From: Bacteroidales bacterium
GTDB taxonomy: Bacteria; Bacteroidota; Bacteroidia; Bacteroidales; UBA3824
NCBI GenBank assembly: GCA_017645985.1
Contig: JAGCNK010000083.1
Span: forward strand, 1 to 9,060
Direction of reading: 5' to 3'
Length of the DNA stretch: 9,060 bases
In this document: positions 4,583 to 9,060 of the stretch, piece after piece
Layout of the letters: every line of letters begins with the position of its first letter
How positions within the stretch are numbered: position 1 is the stretch's first letter
Notes under the pieces: generated by a model
What the model was told of the DNA's origin: nothing
The model's input: the letters and a program-made list of their open reading frames with translations, nothing else
The model's database searches: none
Position numbers and translations under genes: made by a program

Positions 4583-6343
4583 TTAAATAGCTTTAGTTCT
4601 TTCACGTAAGTATTCCGCCTCTTTTTCGCTCAAATATGGCGACAGCTTGTCAAACACTTGTCTGTTATAATTATTTATAAATTCTATCTCTTCTTCTTTG
4701 AGCAGGTTTTTCAATATCGGACGTGTGTCGATATGGCAGAGAGTGAGCGTTTCAAAACTGTTGAAACCCTCAAATTCTGACTCAACCACCAGCAGGAGGT
4801 TCTCGATTCTAATGCCATATTTGCCTTCGATATACATACCTGGTTCGTTGGAGGTGACCATTCCAGGCAGCAGCGACGATTTGGTAGCACCGGGCGAAAT
4901 AGACACCGGAGGCTCGTGAACATTGAGGCAGAAGCCTACGCCGTGACCTGTGCCGTGTCCGAAGTCCTTGCCAAAACGCCAGAGGTTGATGCGTCCGATG
5001 GCGTCGATGGCTGCTCCGTTGCTCTTGCTCGGACATACCGCTAACGATATGTCTACCATTGCTTTAAGCACAAGAGTATAGTCCTCGGCAAAATCTTGGG
5101 TGAAACTGCCAGTGGGCATCACACGGGTTAAATCGGTGGTGCCGGTGAAATATTGTCCGCCCGAATCTACAAGGTAGACGCCGTCTTTTTCTAATAATAA
5201 ATTATTATCTACGCCGGGAGCGAAATGGGGCATTGCGGCATGCTGGTTAAACGCCGAAATGCATTCAAAACTCTCAGAAATAAACTTGTCGCCCTGCTGA
5301 CGGAACTCCAACAGTTTGGCTGCGGCGTCCATCTCGGTAACAGGCAACGACTGCGACAGCTGGTTTTCAAGCCAGCAGAAGAAACGCTCCATAGCCACTC
5401 CGTCTACCACCATGGTTTTGCGGATATTGGCTATCTCGGTGTCGTTTTTCTGCGCCTTCATCATCTGGATAGGACTGCGGCGCTCTATAATCTTGCATTT
5501 TTTGTTGACCGAAAGATAGAGGTATGCGCTTGCCGAATTGATGTCAACAAGCAGCGAGGTACCATCGGGCAGGTGGGCAAGGGCAGTATAAACAAGGTCG
5601 TAGGCGCACACAAGCACGCCGATACGGTCGAGCAGTTCGTCGATAGCCTTGCTGATACGGCTCTGGTCGATAAAGAGTACGGGCAGATTGTCGCGACCGA
5701 TAATCATAAATGCCTTGAACACAGGGCAGTAGTTGATGTCCGACGCGCGGAGGTTGAGCAGCCAGGCTATCTCGGCAAGGTCGGATGTGAGCAGCTTGTC
5801 GGCGTTTTCAGCCTCTATTTTCTTAATCACCTCGGCAATCTTTTCCTTAACCGAAAGTCCGGCATACTCCTCGTCCAAAACATACAGCGGAGTGATTTTG
5901 GGTTGAGGACGGTCGGGCCAGAACGACGAGGTGAGGTCCAATTTCTCGTTGAGGACGATGCCGAGCGGGGTAAGTTTCTTTTCGATGTCGAAATAAACAG
6001 AAGCGGTGGCACAGCGGCCGTCGAATGCCACCACACCACCTTTCTTTATATTGGATTTGAGCCACGAAACAAACGTGGACTCAGTAGATTTCATCAGCGT
6101 TACTCCGGAATCTTTAAGCTCTTGTGTTCCAGAAATGTAGAACCTTGAATCAGTCCACAGACCCGCAAAATTCTGCGTTACCACCACCGTGGCGTTGTCG
6201 CCAGTAAAACCGCACAACTGCTTTACTACCAGATAGTCGTCGGGAACGTATTCGCACGAGTGCGGATCGGTGTTGAAAATGATATACGCGTCGGCACCAG
6301 CTTCGAGTGCGGCTTGCCTGAGTTTCTGTAGGTTCTGATTCAT
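4583..6343 (-). CDS. Xaa-Pro aminopeptidase (M24B, three-domain aminopeptidase P type)
   Basis: This 586-residue protein removes an N-terminal residue that precedes proline. It has no signal peptide, so it should be cytosolic. The architecture is two creatinase-like N-terminal domains (about 5-135 and 150-310), a pita-bread M24 catalytic domain (about 315-530), and a C-terminal tail (about 535-586). This matches the eukaryotic XPNPEP1 layout rather than the shorter E. coli PepP. The dinuclear metal ligands are all present: D393 (LVDSGG), D404 (TTDLTR), H467 (GHGTGHGVG), E500 (SNEPGMY) and E514 (IRIEN). The supporting histidines H368 (NQHAAMPH), H463 and H476 (VHEPP) also match. The gene follows the CAP gene after 41 bases, which contain a -7-like box, so it may be read both from upstream and from its own promoter. 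The enzyme appears intact. Confidence 0.95.
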   Translation of the reverse strand: MNQNLQKLRQAALEAGADAYIIFNTDPHSCEYVPDDYLVVKQLCGFTGDNATVVVTQNFAGLWTDSRFYISGTQELKDSGVTLMKSTESTFVSWLKSNIKKGGVVAFDGRCATASVYFDIEKKLTPLGIVLNEKLDLTSSFWPDRPQPKITPLYVLDEEYAGLSVKEKIAEVIKKIEAENADKLLTSDLAEIAWLLNLRASDINYCPVFKAFMIIGRDNLPVLFIDQSRISKAIDELLDRIGVLVCAYDLVYTALAHLPDGTSLLVDINSASAYLYLSVNKKCKIIERRSPIQMMKAQKNDTEIANIRKTMVVDGVAMERFFCWLENQLSQSLPVTEMDAAAKLLEFRQQGDKFISESFECISAFNQHAAMPHFAPGVDNNLLLEKDGVYLVDSGGQYFTGTTDLTRVMPTGSFTQDFAEDYTLVLKAMVDISLAVCPSKSNGAAIDAIGRINLWRFGKDFGHGTGHGVGFCLNVHEPPVSISPGATKSSLLPGMVTSNEPGMYIEGKYGIRIENLLLVVESEFEGFNSFETLTLCHIDTRPILKNLLKEEEIEFINNYNRQVFDKLSPYLSEKEAEYLRERTKAI

Positions 6344-6369
6344 CTTAAAATTCCGATTTGTTTACGCCG

Positions 6370-6377
6370 CAAAGATA
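6370..6377 (-). promoter_or_regulatory. -7 box between the CAP gene and the aminopeptidase gene
   Basis: TATCTTTG on the minus strand, followed by CGGCG, lies 26 bases before the aminopeptidase ATG. The -33 position would fall inside the end of the CAP gene, and no TTTG is found there. The placement matches that of the receiver -7 box, which argues for a real, perhaps internal, promoter. Confidence 0.42.
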
Positions 6378-6384
6378 AAAAGAT

Positions 6385-7023
6385 TTATAGAAACGAGTCG
6401 TATAAATCTAACACGCAGTTGTACTGAAAAACGGAATGTTTAGCGATAGACACGCCCACAGCTCCGTACTGCTTAGAGAGCATCACTGTGCGGTGACCGA
6501 GACTTTCAACGCCGTCGTCGATGAGCAGCTGCATAACGATATCAAGAGGAGCGGCCTTGCCGTAAGAGCAGTTTTCAGACACTGTGCCGTTGGCAAAATA
6601 TTTTTCAAAACGTTTGATAAGGTCGCGTCCGTCAGACGACTTGTGGCCGGTGCGTCCGGTGCGTCCAATGTCAGATGCGTGGTTGGCGGCAGCGGTGCAG
6701 AGTCCGAGGTCGGGAATAAGCATAGGAAGATCGCGAACTTTCTGAAGGTCGCTGATCAGAGTCTGAACATAGTCAGACTTGATAGATTTTTCTGCCACAT
6801 AGTCGCGCAAGTAAGTGTTGGCAAAGAGGGTGCCGTTTAATCTTGCGAGGTTGCAGAGGCAGATAACCGATTTCTCATCGTCGGAAAGATAGCTGACATC
6901 TTTGGCGGTGTTGGCGCGGTCAAAAACTTCAGCATCCCAACGAGAGTCGCGTACGATTTGTGCCTGAGAGGCAAAGGTTATTGTTGTCAACAAACAAATA
7001 GAAAGCAGTAATTTTTTTAACAT
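6385..7023 (-). CDS. Secreted CAP (SCP/PR-1-like) domain protein
   Basis: This 212-residue protein has a Sec signal peptide: K3-K4, a hydrophobic core at 5-17, then SQA with cleavage predicted after A21. The mature protein would begin Gln-Ile-Val. A CAP domain occupies about residues 50-210, with the conserved pocket residues H127 (GHKSSDGR), E150 (VSENCSYG) and H177 (LGHRTVML). Further family-like features are NHASDIG (114-120) and a closing strand with H196 and VLDLYD. Five cysteines in the mature part (C55, C57, C109, C152, C203) could form periplasmic disulfides. Bacterial CAP proteins are mostly of unknown activity; some bind lipids, and none is assigned here. It lies upstream of the aminopeptidase gene with a 41-base gap. 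No good promoter is visible in the 65-base spacer before it, which fits possible read-through from the membrane-protein gene. Confidence 0.85.
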   Translation of the reverse strand: MLKKLLLSICLLTTITFASQAQIVRDSRWDAEVFDRANTAKDVSYLSDDEKSVICLCNLARLNGTLFANTYLRDYVAEKSIKSDYVQTLISDLQKVRDLPMLIPDLGLCTAAANHASDIGRTGRTGHKSSDGRDLIKRFEKYFANGTVSENCSYGKAAPLDIVMQLLIDDGVESLGHRTVMLSKQYGAVGVSIAKHSVFQYNCVLDLYDSFL

Positions 7024-7088
7024 AAGAATTCAATTTATTTACATTTAACATAAGAGAGAGAGTTAAATAAAGTTTGCTTGTGTGGCTG

Positions 7089-7577
7089 CTACAACAGTTT
7101 TTTCCCTACTGTTTCGTCGTTGTTCAAAAAAGTTTCCTTTACTTCGTTTTTGTAAAATCGGTTGATTCGTACGAAAGAAATGATAAAATTTGCGATATAA
7201 ACTAACCAAATAAGAATTGCTGTTAAAATGCGATACGAGGGGTCGCCCCAGAAATTAAAAAGCGGGATAATACTAAAAATAGAACAAAGTATAAATATTT
7301 CCTTAAAATTGATTTCGCTGTGAACTGTGATGAGTCCCTGGTTTTTCTCAACTTTTAGCCTTCCTCCAAGAACTCCGTTGAAACGGTTGAACCCGTTCCA
7401 GACAAAACGCATAAACGTGCCTTTGAACCTGTATTCATTGTTGTGACGCCAACGGTCGTTCATATAGGCCTCCTCAAACTCGGGACGAAGCCTTTTGAAC
7501 AGAAGGTCGGCAAACTCTTCCGCTGACATTTTTGAGTAAATCTCAAAGTCGGTCTTATATTTCAACAATGAAACCAT
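7089..7577 (-). CDS. Unrecognised membrane protein with two predicted helices
   Basis: This 162-residue protein starts at ATG 7577-7575. A longer frame begins at a TTG at 7619, but a -7 box (7602-7595) lies inside that extension, so the ATG is preferred. The N-terminal part (1-92) is soluble and charged, with an acidic/basic segment (SAEEFADLLFKRLRPEFEEA) and aromatic-rich FMRFVWNGFNRFNG near 55-68. Two hydrophobic helices follow at about 93-110 and 115-136, then a basic/polar tail. No signal peptide is present and I recognise no family. It lies between the CpxP-like gene (77-base gap) and the CAP gene (65-base gap). With its own promoter it starts a new unit, possibly continuing into CAP. 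No function is proposed. Confidence 0.75.
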   Translation of the reverse strand: MVSLLKYKTDFEIYSKMSAEEFADLLFKRLRPEFEEAYMNDRWRHNNEYRFKGTFMRFVWNGFNRFNGVLGGRLKVEKNQGLITVHSEINFKEIFILCSIFSIIPLFNFWGDPSYRILTAILIWLVYIANFIISFVRINRFYKNEVKETFLNNDETVGKKLL

Positions 7578-7594
7578 ATTGTTCAAATTTTTTG

Positions 7595-7602
7595 CAAAGG
7601 TA
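7595..7602 (-). promoter_or_regulatory. -7 box that fixes the start of the two-helix protein
   Basis: TACCTTTG on the minus strand is a full TAnnTTTG match, 17 bases before ATG 7577-7575. A weak ATTG lies at roughly the -33 distance. The box falls downstream of the alternative TTG at 7619, so a transcript from here could only use the ATG. Confidence 0.5.
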
Positions 7603-7654
7603 CGACATTTATTTAACAATCAATGCCCTAAATCATTAAAAAAATCTTAAACAA

Positions 7655-8134
7655 TTATTGCTTTTTGTATTCAGTTCCAATCTGTCCGTGAAATTTGGGG
7701 CGGTTTACAGCTTTTCGTTTAAAGTCGCTTTCGGCGGTGAAATAGCGGAGCACAAATTTGGCAGGGAACAACTGACGGAGTTCTTTTTCGTAATCGCGGT
7801 GGATTTGCATTTCAAGCATATCAAGTTCGCCGAGTTTGTCCATTGCGGCGGCACATTCGGCGTCGTTCATCTGTTCAAGAGTGCGTCCGTTGTAGGCGTG
7901 GCGGCGTTGGCAGAATACTTGGTCGTATTTTGCGTCGTATTTGTTGTACAATGGCCAGAATTTTTGAGCGTCTTCTACTGTAAAATTCATTGCGGCAGAT
8001 ATATACGCTATTTTGTCGGCTTTGTACTGTTTTTTGCGTTGCTCCCAAGTGTTGGTGGTGTCGGCGTTTTGGGCAAAAGTCTGCGCGGTGGCCAACATCA
8101 TTAACGAAAACAATATGTATCTTAGGTAGTTCAT
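7655..8134 (-). CDS. Periplasmic CpxP/Spy-like protein linked to an ECF sigma factor
   Basis: This 159-residue protein has a signal peptide (hydrophobic 5-17, TFA, cleavage predicted after A21), which leaves Gln22 as the first mature residue. The mature part is helical: KADKIAYISAAMNFTVEDAQ (38-57) leads into KFWPLYNKYDAKYD (58-71), then an acidic helix with DKLGELDMLEMQIHRDYEKE (99-118) and LFPAKFVLRYFTAESDFKR (122-140). The FTVEDAQKFWPLYN pattern resembles the LTxxQ-type start of CpxP/Spy/CnrX-like periplasmic sensors and is common in Bacteroidota proteins encoded behind ECF sigma genes. A role in sensing unfolded protein or metal, or as a chaperone, is inferred from family and context only. 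Two cysteines are present (C75, C94). It follows the membrane-protein gene by 10 bases, so it is the third gene of the sigma operon. No clear terminator follows. Confidence 0.75.
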   Translation of the reverse strand: MNYLRYILFSLMMLATAQTFAQNADTTNTWEQRKKQYKADKIAYISAAMNFTVEDAQKFWPLYNKYDAKYDQVFCQRRHAYNGRTLEQMNDAECAAAMDKLGELDMLEMQIHRDYEKELRQLFPAKFVLRYFTAESDFKRKAVNRPKFHGQIGTEYKKQ

Positions 8135-8144
8135 AATTATTGTA

Positions 8145-8543
8145 TTAATATTCTTCTATAATCATATCACCTGTGAGGCGGAATCCGTAATCGGCAAACT
8201 CTGAGGCAGAATATGTAACCTCCTGCGCAGTGGAGTTGTCGTAAAAATAGTCGCAAAGCGAGTATGTGCTGCTCGACTCGATGAGCGAGTAAGTAGCGTA
8301 ATCTTCGTAAGTTACGTTTTCGTGAACGGGTGCAGGTTGTTGTTCTTTAAAAATAAAAATACCTGCCAAAATAACGGCGGCGGCAGATGTAATCCAAGCG
8401 GTTAATTTCAAAATACGTCCACGGCTTACATTCTTGCGCTTGTCTTCTTGCGCAATACGCTCCATAACCCTGTCGGCGAAGGTGTCGAAATATCCCTCAG
8501 GCGGGTTGAAGTTGAAGTTGCCTTTGTAGTCGTCTAATTTCAT
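8145..8543 (-). CDS. Small single-pass membrane protein in the anti-sigma position
   Basis: This 132-residue protein has a short cytosolic N-terminus with NFNFNPPEGYFDTFADRVME (9-28), a pattern (PEGYFD..F..RVM.RI) that recurs in Bacteroidota membrane proteins encoded next to ECF sigma factors. One transmembrane helix spans about 44-65, preceded by basic residues (K35, R36, K37, R41, R43), so the N-terminus should be inside. The periplasmic tail (66-132) is acidic and Tyr/Ser-rich. There is no HxxxCxxC zinc anti-sigma motif and no FecR-like domain. The anti-sigma role therefore rests on gene order, topology and the N-terminal pattern, not on a recognised domain. It lies 50 bases after the sigma gene and 10 bases before the CpxP-like gene. 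Confidence 0.7.
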   Translation of the reverse strand: MKLDDYKGNFNFNPPEGYFDTFADRVMERIAQEDKRKNVSRGRILKLTAWITSAAAVILAGIFIFKEQQPAPVHENVTYEDYATYSLIESSSTYSLCDYFYDNSTAQEVTYSASEFADYGFRLTGDMIIEEY

Positions 8544-8593
8544 AATGCTAATAGTTGTTTTGTAATGCTTTGACTATGATAATTTATTTTGGT

Positions 8594-9060
8594 TTAATCG
8601 TTTTCTAAATAGTTTTCAATTTTTTTTGCGGCAAAGTGGTACGATGCCTTTAACGCACCCACCGACGTGCCGAGAATTTCTGACATTTCTTCGTATTTCA
8701 TCTCCTCAAAGTACTTCATATTGAATACGATACGCTGTTTTTCGGGCAACTGCTCGATGGCGGCGCGGAGTTTGGCTGCTATATAGTCGCCCGAACGCTG
8801 AGTGCCTGTTTCTACCGAGGGTATCTGGTACACGTTTTCGTCGTCGTCGAGCGAAATGGTGTTGCGGTTCTTACGATTGCGCACAAAGGTGAGGGTCTCG
8901 TTGGTGGCAATCCTGTAGAGCCAGGTGTAGAGCGACGATTCGGCGCGGAACTTGGGCAGCGCCCTCCAAGCCTTCACAAAGGTGTTCTGAACAATGTCGT
9001 CGGCCTCTTCGTGGGTGATGAAAAACGAGCGGACGTGGGCATAGAGTTTCGCGCCGTATC
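8594..9060 (-). CDS. ECF-family RNA polymerase sigma factor, 5' end outside window
   Basis: The open frame continues to the right edge, giving 154 visible residues, with the first ~25-35 missing. A GTG at 8977 lies inside conserved region 2 and is not the true start. Region 2 is seen as HEEADDIVQNTFVKAWRAL, then LYTWLYRIATNETLTFVRNR. A variable linker with DDDENVYQ follows. Region 4 is LPEKQRIVFNMKYFEEMKYE, then the helix-turn-helix EEMSEILGTSVGALKASYHF and AAKKIENYLEND. The protein would direct RNA polymerase to a small set of promoters, probably including its own, which lies outside the window. The two downstream genes (a single-pass membrane protein and a CpxP-like periplasmic protein) suggest control by an envelope signal. 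Confidence 0.93.
   Translation of the reverse strand, partial: YGAKLYAHVRSFFITHEEADDIVQNTFVKAWRALPKFRAESSLYTWLYRIATNETLTFVRNRKNRNTISLDDDENVYQIPSVETGTQRSGDYIAAKLRAAIEQLPEKQRIVFNMKYFEEMKYEEMSEILGTSVGALKASYHFAAKKIENYLEND

Noticed and set aside
5225..6148. 307-codon plus-strand open frame
   Set aside because: It is antisense to the aminopeptidase, which carries all metal ligands; the reverse translation shows no domain or sensible composition.
7053..7062. Short AG repeat before the CAP gene
   Set aside because: Five AG units are too short to call a phase-variable tract, and no promoter boxes are spaced around it.
7578..7619. TTG start extending the two-helix protein by 14 residues
   Set aside because: A full -7 box (7602-7595) lies inside the extension, and an ATG with a fitting short leader is available at 7577.
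8975..8977. GTG at 8977 as the start of the sigma factor
   Set aside because: The frame stays open to the window edge, and the residues before it (EEADDIVQNTF) are conserved sigma region 2, so the true start is outside the window.

Overview
The window reads as a piece of a Bacteroidales (Bacteroidota) chromosome. Four observations support this. SecD has the long form typical of the SecD-SecF fusion. Upstream regions carry the Bacteroidota promoter pattern (TTTG about 20 bases ahead of TAnnTTTG) and no strong Shine-Dalgarno sequences. Exported proteins appear to start with glutamine after signal-peptide cleavage. Coding DNA is of moderate GC, while the spacers are very AT-rich. I cannot assign a genus.

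Layout, left to right. Nearly everything is on the minus strand. At 1-1451 is the N-terminal third to half of secD/secDF, cut by the window edge, with a clear promoter upstream. At 1609-2004 a small hotdog thioesterase is the only plus-strand gene; its 3' end overlaps the convergent gene by 11 bases. At 1994-3585 a two-gene minus operon (ATGA overlap) encodes a SixA-like histidine phosphatase and a lipoprotein glutaminyl cyclase. At 3586-4124 is the only large gene-poor spacer. It contains two related hairpin-plus-leader cassettes, two minus-strand intrinsic terminators, and a minus-strand promoter that together suggest a small RNA of about 115 nt. At 4125-4499 is a stand-alone CheY-like receiver. 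At 4583-6343 is a cytosolic three-domain Xaa-Pro aminopeptidase. At 6385-7023 is a secreted CAP-domain protein. At 7089-7577 is an unrecognised two-helix membrane protein. At 7655-9060 is a three-gene cluster, in transcription order an ECF sigma factor (5' end outside the window), a small single-pass membrane protein in the anti-sigma position, and a periplasmic CpxP/Spy-like protein.

How the parts fit. SecDF drives export. The glutaminyl cyclase would act in the envelope on proteins newly cleaved by signal peptidase I, and both signal-peptide-I-type proteins seen here (CAP and CpxP/Spy-like) are predicted to expose an N-terminal Gln. The sigma / membrane protein / CpxP-like trio looks like an envelope-stress sensing circuit. 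So much of the window concerns making, finishing and monitoring exported proteins, although the genes sit in separate transcription units.

The least explained DNA is the 3.6-4.1 kb spacer. I see no defence system, CRISPR array, transposon, phage gene, tRNA or rRNA in this window.
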